Shown here one piece after another: positions 55,483-64,000 of a stretch of DNA of 64,000 nucleotides. Location: assembly GCF_011045835.1 (NCBI RefSeq), contig NZ_CP047349.1, positions 3,286,001 to 3,350,000 on the forward strand, written 5' to 3'. Made by a program: the position numbers and the translations under genes. Position 1 is the first letter of the stretch; each line of letters starts with the position of its first letter. The notes under the pieces were generated by a model. That model ran no database searches. It worked only from the letters and a program-made list of their open reading frames with translations, and was not told the DNA's origin. This DNA comes from Proteus terrae subsp. cibarius (GTDB lineage: Bacteria; Pseudomonadota; Gammaproteobacteria; Enterobacterales; Enterobacteriaceae).

Positions 55483-56922
55483 TTATTTCAGACCCATTGC
55501 ATCACGCATCGTGAAGAACAAGTCTGTTTGGTCAGTTAATCCAACCACATTAGCTGCATGCGGGCCATAAGCAGCCACACGCAATTGCGCACCAGTATGC
55601 TCTTGAGATTCCTCTTCAGAGTTACCGTAATTCACCACCATAACCGCACCATCTTTAGTGATAAGTGCTTGTGTTAACCCGCTTGATTTCACATCCGCTT
55701 CAATAATTTGGCTTGAGTGAGCATGGTCTGCAGTCACGATAATCAGCGTATCACCGTTTTGCTTAGCGAAATCTAAACCGATTTGTACGGCTTCATCTAG
55801 CGCAACCGTTTCACCGATTTGTCCACAAGGATTAGCGTTATGATCTTGCTTATCAATAGAGGCACTTTCGACCTGTAAGAAGAAACCATTTTCATTGGTC
55901 TTCAGTAAGTCGATCGCTTTTTTGGTCATTTGTGCCAGTGTTGGCGCATTTGGATCGAGTTTAGAGTTAGGTTTGCACTCTAATGGTGGATTGTTCAAAT
56001 TACCATGATATGTCGCTTTAGGGCCTTCCCATGCCACGGCCATATTGCCCTCATGGAACAAACCTAATACTGGTTTATCTTGGTTTGCCAGCGTAATCGC
56101 ATCCAGTGATTTTGCATCCTTCACTATTTGATAACCACGCTCAATCGCTTGCTGTTCTAACGTTTTGCCTTTGTACTCACCGGCAGCTGCAGTTTGAGCA
56201 AAACTTTTCGCTCCGCCCCCTAATGTAACGTCTGCTCGAGTCACTAAAAGCTGCTCAGAGATAGAGCCTCTACCACCATTTTCTAATGCGTTTGTTGAGC
56301 ATTTTTCTAAAGTCTCAACGGGGCCATAGCATTTACGTCCTGTCACATGCGAGAACAATGCCGCAGGTGTCGCATCTTGAATTTCCGACGTTGTTACGTT
56401 CCCTGTTGCCTTTCCATTGGCTTTTGCTAATTCCAAAATAGTTTGGTGATCCTTACCAAACACATCAATTCCTAATGCACCATTATAGGTTTTCACACCC
56501 GAAGCCCATGCCGTTGCTGAGGCTGCCGAATCGGTTACATAGTTAGGTTTTTGTGTTTTTCTATCTAATGAATAGTGTGTGTATTGACCCGTTATCGGTA
56601 ACGCATCAATGCCTTTAAAGAAACCACCAGCACCTTCAGCGTAGTTACGTGCAACAGTGATTTCAGAATCCCCCATACCATCACCAATAAAGAGGATCAC
56701 ATTTTTTGCCTGGTTGTTATTTAAAGCGGCTTTTAATGCCTCAGTTTGATCTTGAGTCATACGGCGAGCACCGCCAAATTCCGTGATATTACCTTTTGCT
56801 GCGCGATCTTGTGCCAAAATTGTATCCGCAGCAACGGGAGCTGCAAAAGAAGAGAAACTCGCACCAGCTAATAGCGTTGTTACAATAACGGATAAAATAG
56901 AACGTTGGTAACGATGAGACAT
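55483..56922 (-). CDS. phoA: PhoA, periplasmic alkaline phosphatase
   Basis: 479 aa with a signal peptide (cleavage after SFAAP, near 30). Nucleophile Ser in [10 protein letters not shown], metal ligands in [22 protein letters not shown] and TADHAHSSQ. Two cysteine pairs (CYGP/CSTN; CKP/CGQ) would form disulfides. Hydrolyses phosphate esters in the periplasm. Preceded by a strong Pho box, so phosphate-starvation induced. Confidence 0.96.
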   Translation of the reverse strand: MSHRYQRSILSVIVTTLLAGASFSSFAAPVAADTILAQDRAAKGNITEFGGARRMTQDQTEALKAALNNNQAKNVILFIGDGMGDSEITVARNYAEGAGGFFKGIDALPITGQYTHYSLDRKTQKPNYVTDSAASATAWASGVKTYNGALGIDVFGKDHQTILELAKANGKATGNVTTSEIQDATPAALFSHVTGRKCYGPVETLEKCSTNALENGGRGSISEQLLVTRADVTLGGGAKSFAQTAAAGEYKGKTLEQQAIERGYQIVKDAKSLDAITLANQDKPVLGLFHEGNMAVAWEGPKATYHGNLNNPPLECKPNSKLDPNAPTLAQMTKKAIDLLKTNENGFFLQVESASIDKQDHNANPCGQIGETVALDEAVQIGLDFAKQNGDTLIIVTADHAHSSQIIEADVKSSGLTQALITKDGAVMVVNYGNSEEESQEHTGAQLRVAAYGPHAANVVGLTDQTDLFFTMRDAMGLK

Positions 56923-56996
56923 AGCTTTTTCCTTGCACTCTAAAATAAAAAAAACAGGATTAATGTTTTAAGTCAGGAAAAGCTTACGGCAGTTAA

Positions 56997-57058
56997 ATGA
57001 CAGAGAAATGAAGAGTAAAAGCGATTTCGATGACAGCTTTATGACAAGTTGATGACAA
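56997..57058 (-). promoter_or_regulatory. Pho box (PhoB binding sites) of phoA
   Basis: On the minus strand TTGTCATCAAC, TTGTCATAAAG and CTGTCATCGAA are three direct repeats of 11 nt (57030-57058), with a further CTGTCATTT at 56997-57003, 33 nt away. This agrees with the CTGTCAT-type PhoB consensus. Confidence 0.88.
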
Positions 57059-57063
57059 ACAAA

Positions 57064-57094
57064 AAGCTTATACCGCGAATGCGTATATAAGCTT
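57064..57094 (-). terminator. Terminator of the Fes-like gene
   Basis: AAGCTTATA and TATAAGCTT with CGCGAATGCG loop; minus strand continues TTTTTG. 40 nt past the stop. Confidence 0.85.
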
Positions 57095-57133
57095 CTGTTG
57101 TATTAAAGCATATTGTTAAGGCGAGATCTTAAA

Positions 57134-58708
57134 CTAGTCATTCTCTTGGGTTAATGCTTTTGCGCCCAAATACAGGGTTTCACACCAAGAAATATAATCA
57201 TGCCCACTGGCCATTTCGAGTGATTTAACAGGATAGCCTTTTTGCTCTAAAACCTGCTTAAGATGGCGATTATTATTTAAAATCCCCCCTTTATCACCAC
57301 GACTTTCAAATAGCCCTGCTTCTAAGAAAAACTGCAATGGCTTTTTATCTGCTTGCTCAAATTGTCGAATAAGCCATTCTGGCTCTTCATTTTCAGGTGC
57401 CCACCAATAAGAGCCAGACATACTCAGCACTTTACCAAAACGATCAGGGCGATTAAATGCGGCCCATGAAGATGCTAATCCACCATAACTTGAGCCTGAT
57501 ATTATCGTTTCTTCCCCAGATACGTGAATACCTTTCTCTTTTTCTAGCCAAACAAATAATTCATCAGCCAAGAAACGATAAAAATCAGGGTTTGGCGGTA
57601 ATTCAACACTACGGCGATCACTATCAATACTATCAACAAATAGGATCATCATCGGTGCCAATTTACCTTCCTCGATCTGTTTATCAAAAAACCGATCAAT
57701 ACCATATTGGCGACGATAAGTTTGACCATCAAATAACACCAAGATCCGCGGTATTTCCATTTTTTGGGCTGGCAGATAAAGTGCAATTTCACGACCATTA
57801 TTTAAGATTTCACTGTGAAAACGAACAATCTCGGTCTTGCCTTTCATTGTTCTATCAAGAATATCGGGCAATTGGCATTCACGTTTACTGTCTAACGACA
57901 ATAACGAAAAGTGATTATAGATATCCTCAGACTGACTTGGTGAATTTTGGGAATTAAACGGATCGGCTTGTGCCGTGGTTAAGATCGCACGACGTTGTTC
58001 AAAAGGCTCTGAATTTTCAATAACAGGCACATCAGGCGCTAATTTATATTGCATTAATGTGTCGTTAGGCACGATATAACTGCGATACCAAATATCGCTA
58101 TTGGCTAAATGGGTTAACGGATCATGGTTACCATCGGGTGATCCCAATAAATAAACATTCTTTTTGGCACCTTGCCATAGAAAAGTGACTCGCTTTTTAT
58201 CATGATCATAAGGCTCAATCAGAGGAGTTCCTTCCTGATGTATTTGTTGCCAAAATGCCTGAATATTTTTTTGATCAAGTTGTTTGGCGAGTGTTTGTAA
58301 ACGAGGGCTAGTTGGTGCAATACCTGCATCTTTATCTAACGGTTGATAAGGCTGTGTTATTAGCGTGAATTGCCACTGTTTTTTGGCTTCGCCTTGTGCA
58401 ACCAATTGATAATGTGTCGTTTCGGGTAATAAAAAGCGTACTTTCTGTTGCCCATCAGCAGGAATATCCTTTAATAAACTACGAATATGAGTGCCATCTT
58501 GTGTCTCTAACCGTAGGTTTTGTATCCCTTTTACGTTTAATTCAACATAACGTTGGCTTTCTAAATAAGCGGTAAAACACAACGTATTATTGTTATCAAA
58601 ATGACCTGTCATTTCTTTATTTTCAGTTACTGCTAAGCAACTTGCAAAGCTGGGAAAAGAGGCCATCAATGCGCATATCATCAGAGGAATTCTCACTTTA
58701 TTTCTCAT
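57134..58708 (-). CDS. Secreted Fes/IroE-like enterobactin esterase
   Basis: 524 aa. Signal peptide (IPLMICALMASFPSFAS, cleavage near 23) predicts periplasmic location, unlike cytoplasmic Fes. N-terminal domain with VYLLGSPDGNHDPLTH (DUF3327 type), then alpha/beta-hydrolase esterase domain: nucleophile in IISGSSYGGLASS, His in SGHDYISWCE. Likely cleaves siderophore esters or xenosiderophores. Preceded by a Fur box. Periplasmic IroE is the best comparison. Confidence 0.82.
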   Translation of the reverse strand: MRNKVRIPLMICALMASFPSFASCLAVTENKEMTGHFDNNNTLCFTAYLESQRYVELNVKGIQNLRLETQDGTHIRSLLKDIPADGQQKVRFLLPETTHYQLVAQGEAKKQWQFTLITQPYQPLDKDAGIAPTSPRLQTLAKQLDQKNIQAFWQQIHQEGTPLIEPYDHDKKRVTFLWQGAKKNVYLLGSPDGNHDPLTHLANSDIWYRSYIVPNDTLMQYKLAPDVPVIENSEPFEQRRAILTTAQADPFNSQNSPSQSEDIYNHFSLLSLDSKRECQLPDILDRTMKGKTEIVRFHSEILNNGREIALYLPAQKMEIPRILVLFDGQTYRRQYGIDRFFDKQIEEGKLAPMMILFVDSIDSDRRSVELPPNPDFYRFLADELFVWLEKEKGIHVSGEETIISGSSYGGLASSWAAFNRPDRFGKVLSMSGSYWWAPENEEPEWLIRQFEQADKKPLQFFLEAGLFESRGDKGGILNNNRHLKQVLEQKGYPVKSLEMASGHDYISWCETLYLGAKALTQEND

Positions 58709-58734
58709 TATTAACTATTGTGAGAAGCAATAGT

Positions 58735-58754
58735 AATGATAATTGTTATCAATT
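58735..58754 (-). promoter_or_regulatory. Fur box upstream of the Fes-like gene
   Basis: TGATAA-TTG-TTATCA (58737-58751) is a perfect dyad and matches the Fur consensus core. A separate CTATTG/CAATAG hairpin (58715-58733) lies in the leader. Confidence 0.8.
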
Positions 58755-58788
58755 CAATGAAAATTAAATGAGTATAGATAAATAAAAG

Positions 58789-58822
58789 CCTCCTATTTTA
58801 TTATTGAGGAGGCTTTCTTTCT
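58789..58822 (-). terminator. Terminator of the DUF218 gene
   Basis: AAAGCCTCCT and AGGAGGCTTT around an AT-rich loop, with T-tracts on both strands. 27 nt past the stop of the gene at 58849. Confidence 0.85.
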
Positions 58823-58848
58823 AATTAATTACCTGAGAGACTTTCCTA

Positions 58849-59988
58849 TCAACGTTCTTCTAATGGATAACTACGGAAGCTCCATAATCCTAATGCTTTT
58901 AAGCCATCACGATAAATGCCTTGTATATCTGATTTACTTGCCTTTTGTAATTCAGCTAATGGCTTATCTGGTGCAACAACTGTTAGGTAAGAGATATCAC
59001 TTGGGCCACTTTGCCAGCTTGCAAGTGTGAAAATCGCATCGGCACGACGAACATGACTACCAGAGCTAATAATAACAGCTGTTTTAATACGATGTTTGGT
59101 TAAGGCATAGCGGCTAAATAACGCATTCTCGACTGTTGTACGTGCATAGTTCTCTTGGAAAATACGCTCTGGTGCAATACCATTTTTCACCAACCAATCC
59201 GCCATTAACTTTCCTTCTGTTTGATGTGCTTTAGGCACACCACCCGTCACGATAATCATGGCTTCAGGTAATTGTTTAGCGACTTCTAAGGTTTTATTTA
59301 GACGTTCAATTAAAATTTTATTCATTGTACCATCAGGATTTAATGCATAACCCAATGTCACAATCGCATTGTTATCTTTGGTTTTATTTAGTTTTGCCAA
59401 ATCTGTTTGCGTTAATTTATCACTTAACGGCATTTTGCTGACACGATCTATCTCAGCAAAGAAACGTTTGAGTTCATCCGCTTTCGCCGGATTTAATGAT
59501 TTTAATTTATTGAAATAGGCTTCACTTTCTTTATCTTTACCTTCGAAACGTGTCCACGAAGTCACATAAATTAACGCATCAATATCATCAGGAGCGGCTT
59601 CTAAAATCTGTTTATAAATCGTAATTGCGCGAGGAACATCATTGTTATAGATATAAGCGCTGGCAGTACTAAATAATAAATCAAGGCGGTAAGGCTCTAA
59701 TTTATAAGCTTGTTGCAGTTTTTGCGCCACAATTTCCATATTTGATGGCAGTTTTCCCGTAAAACCAGCATCAGAGACACGCGCTGGTGACTTAAAAGCA
59801 TCTAATGCATCTTGGATCAAACTATCAACCGTTTGGCGCTGAGAGACATACTGCTGATAACTATTATCAGGTTGATGGACTTTTTGATAAGCCAATGCAT
59901 TTGATGAGACGGTAAAACCTAAAGCAGCAATCGCTAACGAAATGACTGTTTTCTTGATATGAAGTGAAACACGGGAAGGTTGCGCCAT
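58849..59988 (-). CDS. TPR-DUF218 exported protein (YdcF/SanA-like)
   Basis: 379 aa with an N-terminal signal sequence or anchor (SLAIAALGFTVSSNALA). Residues about 70-190 look like TPR helices; DUF218 domain from about 200 with IVTLGYALNPDGT, IVTGGVPKAHQTEG and VISSGSHVRRADAIF. DUF218 proteins act in envelope maintenance, including vancomycin tolerance and cell-wall precursor pathways. Exact role not known here. Neighbouring transcript units are separate. Confidence 0.82.
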   Translation of the reverse strand: MAQPSRVSLHIKKTVISLAIAALGFTVSSNALAYQKVHQPDNSYQQYVSQRQTVDSLIQDALDAFKSPARVSDAGFTGKLPSNMEIVAQKLQQAYKLEPYRLDLLFSTASAYIYNNDVPRAITIYKQILEAAPDDIDALIYVTSWTRFEGKDKESEAYFNKLKSLNPAKADELKRFFAEIDRVSKMPLSDKLTQTDLAKLNKTKDNNAIVTLGYALNPDGTMNKILIERLNKTLEVAKQLPEAMIIVTGGVPKAHQTEGKLMADWLVKNGIAPERIFQENYARTTVENALFSRYALTKHRIKTAVIISSGSHVRRADAIFTLASWQSGPSDISYLTVVAPDKPLAELQKASKSDIQGIYRDGLKALGLWSFRSYPLEER

Positions 59989-60333
59989 TATCTTGTCCTT
60001 TTACGAAAAATAGTCTGCTTCTTCACCTAAGCGAATGAAGATAGAGAGTGTGACTCCTCACACCTAATGGCAAAAGAAATACACACCGATAAATCTATAC
60101 CTATTTTCTATAATAGAGATCCCTGAATTAATTTTCAGTAACCTTTTTCACCTTATTGAAAAAAATAGCATTATTACGTAGATAGCTTATTTGACAGATT
60201 TTTTTATATATTTTTATCTTTTGGCAAGAGATTTTGTTCTGATAGGTCATTAGTAGTAAAGAATAAAAGAAATTTACTCAGGAAGAAAAACATTAAGTTT
60301 TGAGACAAGCGATTATTATCATTCTTCAATGTA
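59989..60333. other. Intergenic region between the DUF218 gene and nadR
   Basis: About 345 AT-rich bases with the DUF218 promoter; no gene or clear element apart from the nadR terminator that follows. Confidence 0.6.
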
Positions 60334-60359
60334 AAAAAACGCCACTAATGGCGTTTTTT
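60334..60359 (-). terminator. nadR terminator
   Basis: AAAAAACGCCA / TGGCGTTTTTT with a 4-nt loop, directly before the nadR stop side. Confidence 0.92.
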
Positions 60360-60369
60360 AATCATAATG

Positions 60370-61614
60370 TTACTCAATATGTTTTGATTGCATCATCAAT
60401 AATTCTCTGACTAATTCAACGCAACTTAAGAAACGTTCGTCATAATCAGGGGAGTTAACTTTGATATACTCAATATTGTTTTTATCGAGCATTTCCATTA
60501 ATAAGGTTTGGAAACGACGACGATCTTTATCACTCCCTAAACTACGCAAACCATCGGCTACCCATGGCGTGTTATTTTCTAGCAAAATAACTAAATCAAA
60601 ACGGTATTCATCAATCAGAGCTTGAACAAAGGGGTGCTCTTTACCCTCATAACGTAAACAAAATGCCTGTGTTGTGACAAAGTCCGTATCAACAAAAGCA
60701 ACTTTATTTGCATATTTAACAGCAAAATCAATATATTGAGCATGCCCTAATGCAATTTTATCGTAGTCGGAATATTGTAATGCCATTTCATCACCACCAA
60801 GGTGAGAAAATACATAATCACGACCATATTCCCATGCACTCGTCGTATTGAAAATATTGGCAAGCTTATTCACTAACGTTGATTTACCGCTGGATTCGCC
60901 ACCTAAAATCGCTACTGTACGCACAAAGAAAGGTTTTACTTCTGTTGGAATATATTCCCAATATTTAAAAGGCGCTTGGCGGATTTGACTGCCACTGATA
61001 TTCATAAATGAACGTTCAGGATCAATCAGAACCGTTTCAATACCCAAGAAAGCATTATATTGATCCGCATCTTCCCGTTCACTAGTATAGATAAAATCAG
61101 GGGTTATCTGCTTTTCACGCAAAAATGTTTTGATCCCATCACTCCACATTTCCCAACCATGAGGCTGTGGCTCTATACCGTGTTCATCAAACTCATGAAT
61201 ACGGATATTCTTTTGATATTTAAAGGTTTGTAATAACCAGCGCAATCTATCACTGACCGTAGGTTGTTGTGACATCGCACTGTTGATAAAAAGGTTTTTA
61301 TCACGAGGCTCGTCATGACATAAAATGACATGCAATTCATCTACTTGACTACAAGCACGTTGAATTAAATAAATATGCCCGGTGTGAAGAGGATAAAATT
61401 TGCCAAAAATCACACCAATGGTTTTCTTTTTCACTGGGTATTCTAACCCTAAAAATTGGTGTAATGCCGACATCTTTTGAGCACTGGGACTCTTGATTTT
61501 ATTATTAATCAATTGGCTAAGATAGCCTTTCGTCATATCACTTTCATCAGCAACTTTTTGTAAAGTATATCCATTTTTTCTGATAGCCTGTTTGATATAA
61601 TCAAAAGAGCCCAT
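60370..61614 (-). CDS. nadR: NadR, NAD repressor, NMN adenylyltransferase and ribosylnicotinamide kinase
   Basis: 414 aa. N-terminal HTH (VADESDMTKGYLSQLINN), central nucleotidyltransferase with GKFYPLHTGH, and C-terminal kinase with Walker A GGESSGKST. All three activities of NadR are represented, and length is normal. Downstream of radA by 11 nt, in the serB-radA-nadR order. Confidence 0.95.
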   Translation of the reverse strand: MGSFDYIKQAIRKNGYTLQKVADESDMTKGYLSQLINNKIKSPSAQKMSALHQFLGLEYPVKKKTIGVIFGKFYPLHTGHIYLIQRACSQVDELHVILCHDEPRDKNLFINSAMSQQPTVSDRLRWLLQTFKYQKNIRIHEFDEHGIEPQPHGWEMWSDGIKTFLREKQITPDFIYTSEREDADQYNAFLGIETVLIDPERSFMNISGSQIRQAPFKYWEYIPTEVKPFFVRTVAILGGESSGKSTLVNKLANIFNTTSAWEYGRDYVFSHLGGDEMALQYSDYDKIALGHAQYIDFAVKYANKVAFVDTDFVTTQAFCLRYEGKEHPFVQALIDEYRFDLVILLENNTPWVADGLRSLGSDKDRRRFQTLLMEMLDKNNIEYIKVNSPDYDERFLSCVELVRELLMMQSKHIE

Positions 61615-61625
61615 ACTTTTCTCCT

Positions 61626-63017
61626 TTAGAAATCTTCCAAATCATCAAGGACAGATAACGCATCTGACAGCTTCTTCACACCATACACTTTCATATCAGG
61701 GGGATTCTTTTTCGGCATATTTGCACTAGGTACAATTGCACGTTTAAATCCATGTTTTGCTGCTTCTGCAATACGCTCTTGCCCACTAGGTACAGGTCGA
61801 ATTTCTCCCGCAAGTCCCACTTCACCAAATATCACTAAATCACGCGGTAAAGGACGATTACGAAAACTTGATACTAATGATAATAACAAGGCTAAATCTG
61901 CACTGGTTTCTGTGACTTTTACTCCACCAACTACATTCACAAAAACGTCTTGATCAGACATTTGTAATCCGCCATGGCGATGTAAAACGGCAAGTAAAAT
62001 GGCAAGGCGATTTTGCTCTAATCCCACCGCAACACGCCGTGGATTAGACAACATTGAGTGGTCAACTAACGCTTGGATTTCCACCAGCAAAGGTCTTGTA
62101 CCTTCCCACACCACCATCACAGAACTGCCTGAGGTAATCTCATCACCTCGGCTTAAAAAGATAGCTGAGGGATTGCTCACCTCCCGTAATCCTTGCTCTG
62201 TCATGGCAAAAACGCCTAATTCATTAACGGCGCCAAAACGGTTTTTATGACTACGTAAAGTACGAAAACGAGAGTCTGTTTCACCATCCAACATAACGGA
62301 GCAGTCGATACAGTGTTCCAGCACTTTAGGCCCAGCCAATGTGCCATCTTTTGTTACATGACCTACCATAATAATGGCAACATCATTAGTTTTAGCAAAA
62401 CGGGTCAGATAAGCGGCTGTTTCGCGGACTTGAGCAACACTGCCTGGCGAAGATTGAATATCTGCCATATGCATCACTTGAATAGAGTCAATCACCATTA
62501 ATTTAGGTTGTTCTTGTGAGGCAATTAAACAAATCTGTTCAATACTGGTTTCTGACAACATATTCAGTTCGGCTGTCGGTAAACCTAATCGGTGAGCGCG
62601 CATAGCGACTTGTTGTAGCGACTCTTCACCCGTGACATACAGTGTTTTCATTTCAGTCGCTAAACGGCACATAGTTTGTAGCAATAAAGTACTTTTACCT
62701 GCACCGGGGCTTCCCCCAATTAAAATGGCACTTCCGGGAACAACGCCACCACCTAGTACGCGGTCGAACTCTTTAAACCCTGTGGAAAATCGAGGTAATG
62801 CTTCAAGGCTAATTTCCGATAATTTTTGAACTCGGCTAACCCCTTTCGCATCACCCGCAAATCCACTAAAACGCTCGTTGCGGGAAGAAGGGGCTGCTGC
62901 AAGGCGTACTTCTGTAATTGTATTCCACGCATGACAAGCAGAACATTGCCCTTGCCAACGAGGGTAATCTGCACCACATTCATTACATACAAAGGCTCTT
63001 TTTGCTGCTTTTGCCAC
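61626..63017 (-). CDS. radA: RadA, DNA branch-migration protein
   Basis: 463 aa. N-terminal zinc finger CNECG ... CSACH, Walker A GGSPGAGKST near 98, KNRFG motif near 252, and a Lon-like C-terminal domain. It drives branch migration in recombination. Gene order serB-radA-nadR is the standard enteric one. Confidence 0.95.
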   Translation of the reverse strand: MAKAAKRAFVCNECGADYPRWQGQCSACHAWNTITEVRLAAAPSSRNERFSGFAGDAKGVSRVQKLSEISLEALPRFSTGFKEFDRVLGGGVVPGSAILIGGSPGAGKSTLLLQTMCRLATEMKTLYVTGEESLQQVAMRAHRLGLPTAELNMLSETSIEQICLIASQEQPKLMVIDSIQVMHMADIQSSPGSVAQVRETAAYLTRFAKTNDVAIIMVGHVTKDGTLAGPKVLEHCIDCSVMLDGETDSRFRTLRSHKNRFGAVNELGVFAMTEQGLREVSNPSAIFLSRGDEITSGSSVMVVWEGTRPLLVEIQALVDHSMLSNPRRVAVGLEQNRLAILLAVLHRHGGLQMSDQDVFVNVVGGVKVTETSADLALLLSLVSSFRNRPLPRDLVIFGEVGLAGEIRPVPSGQERIAEAAKHGFKRAIVPSANMPKKNPPDMKVYGVKKLSDALSVLDDLEDF

Positions 63018-63054
63018 ACTTCTCTCCCAACAATAACTATTTAGAAAAACACCC

Positions 63055-64000
63055 TTAGCGCTCTTCGTGTTTTAAACCACCACTTAAAATACACAATACA
63101 CCCATTAGATCGGCGTGGCGGATCGCAACTTTTGCCTGAGCATACACTTTAGGTTTTGCATGATAAGCAATACCAAGCCCTGCTTTTCTCAACATTTTAA
63201 GATCGTTTGCACCATCCCCAATGGCAATTGTTTGCTCTATTGGGATCTCTAAATCTTTAGCTAAACGTGCAAGGACTTGTGCTTTATATTTCGCATCAAC
63301 AATAGGGCCTTTAACTTTACCCGTTAGTTTGCCATCTTTAATTTCAAGATGATTAGCAACAGCAGCTACTAAACGTAATTTTTGTTTTAAGTTATCAGCA
63401 AAATACGTAAAACCGCCAGATGCGATAGCAATATGCCAATCCATCGCCTGAAGTTTTCGAACTAAGCTCGTTAACCCCGGCATAAGAGGCAAATCATCCA
63501 TCACTTTTTGTAAAATAGAAGCGTCAGCACCTTTAAGTTCAGCAACACGCAGTTTTAAGCTTTCACTAAAATCCATTTCACCTTGCATTGCTCGCTCTGT
63601 TATCGCAGCAACTTTATCCCCCACTCCTGCTAATTTAGCGATTTCATCAATACATTCAATTTGAATTGCCGTTGAATCCATATCCATCACTAAAAGCCCA
63701 GGAGAACGTAAACGAGGAATTTCACCTAGAGGAACGACATCTAGGCCACATTCATCGGATAAACGGCGGATCCGGCGAGTTAGGCTACCTGCAATACGCA
63801 CAACTTGGTAATCATCAATGCGCCATGAAGAAACCACGACGATTGCCACACCTAATTTATGTTGGAACTCACTTATTCTTTTCTTATCAAGTTCACGTCC
63901 ATAAAGTAACCACCCACTATCTCCAGCACGGTAATCTAGTGGCATTACCTCTTCACCACTGAGTGATAACGGCAGACCTGGCCATTTACGGATTTCATCC
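63055..64000 (-). CDS. serB: SerB, phosphoserine phosphatase (5' end beyond window)
   Basis: The frame continues beyond an internal ATG at 63945 to the window edge with RKWPGLPLSLSGEEV, which matches the SerB N-terminus, so about 10 residues are missing. HAD motif DMDSTAIQ (nucleophile Asp), ASGGFTYF, and GDGANDLKM are visible. Last step of serine synthesis. First of the serB-radA-nadR genes. Confidence 0.95.
   Translation of the reverse strand, partial: DEIRKWPGLPLSLSGEEVMPLDYRAGDSGWLLYGRELDKKRISEFQHKLGVAIVVVSSWRIDDYQVVRIAGSLTRRIRRLSDECGLDVVPLGEIPRLRSPGLLVMDMDSTAIQIECIDEIAKLAGVGDKVAAITERAMQGEMDFSESLKLRVAELKGADASILQKVMDDLPLMPGLTSLVRKLQAMDWHIAIASGGFTYFADNLKQKLRLVAAVANHLEIKDGKLTGKVKGPIVDAKYKAQVLARLAKDLEIPIEQTIAIGDGANDLKMLRKAGLGIAYHAKPKVYAQAKVAIRHADLMGVLCILSGGLKHEER

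Overview
The window is an SXT/R391-family integrative conjugative element (ICE) inserted in the 5' end of prfC, followed by host chromosome. ICE DNA fills positions 1 to about 49,275 and runs off the left edge. The chromosome begins at the attL junction (about 49,272-49,293), where a 30-codon remnant of prfC survives. Host gene order (prfC-rimI-holD / rsmC / two tRNA-Leu / yjjZ ... nadR-radA-serB) and AT-rich intergenic DNA suggest a gammaproteobacterium of the Proteus/Morganellaceae type. That host assignment is inference from gene content and general likeness, not a database match.

ICE layout, left to right (the reverse of the usual map, because the int end lies on the right). 1-3,650 is hotspot HS2: a truncated SF1 helicase with a zinc motif, a decayed second copy of the traA 3' end, and a MosAT/AbiE-type toxin-antitoxin pair. 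3,690-7,804 is the mating-pore operon traL-E-K-B-V-A. 7,945-8,577 is a HigBA-like toxin-antitoxin pair in hotspot HS1. 8,603-13,805 holds traJ-like, a conserved small gene, the coupling protein traD and the MobH relaxase traI. 13,806-24,638 is hotspot HS5, with a six-gene operon of WYL regulator, SNF2 ATPase, a possible nuclease, two paralogous DNA methyltransferases and a type III-like Res protein, most likely phage defence. 24,960-27,348 holds conserved ICE genes, a DEDDh exonuclease and the LexA-boxed rumA.

rumB is split by a 14.3-kb resistance island (27,581-41,881). From left to right the island holds a truncated tyrosine recombinase-like gene, a truncated Tn3-family tnpA, sul2, strA, strB, a Tn5393 tail, an ISCR2 fragment, a lysR fragment, floR, a VirD2-like relaxase fragment, a second ISCR2 copy with an intact transposase, a complete tnpA-only Tn3-family element and a remnant of another Tn3 transposase. 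Removing the insert and one GCGCT copy restores a 422-codon rumB exactly in frame. The island predicts sulfonamide, streptomycin and florfenicol/chloramphenicol resistance.

41,887-49,271 is the int end: rumB 3' part, mobI, the oriT region, srpM, srpR, int, then an unusual ATPase-nuclease gene (GHKL domain plus a Shedu/DUF4263-like C-terminus) placed between int and xis.

The chromosome carries translation and replication genes (prfC', rimI, holD, rsmC), tandem tRNA-Leu(CAG), a Fur-boxed membrane gene, a GNAT gene, a YjbB-like phosphate transporter, phoA with a clear Pho box, a Fur-boxed secreted Fes-like esterase, a TPR-DUF218 protein, and nadR, radA and serB (partial).

The best candidates for something new are the HS5 operon with its two methyltransferases, the GHKL-nuclease gene between int and xis, and the possible tyrosine-recombinase att sites at the ends of the rumB insert.
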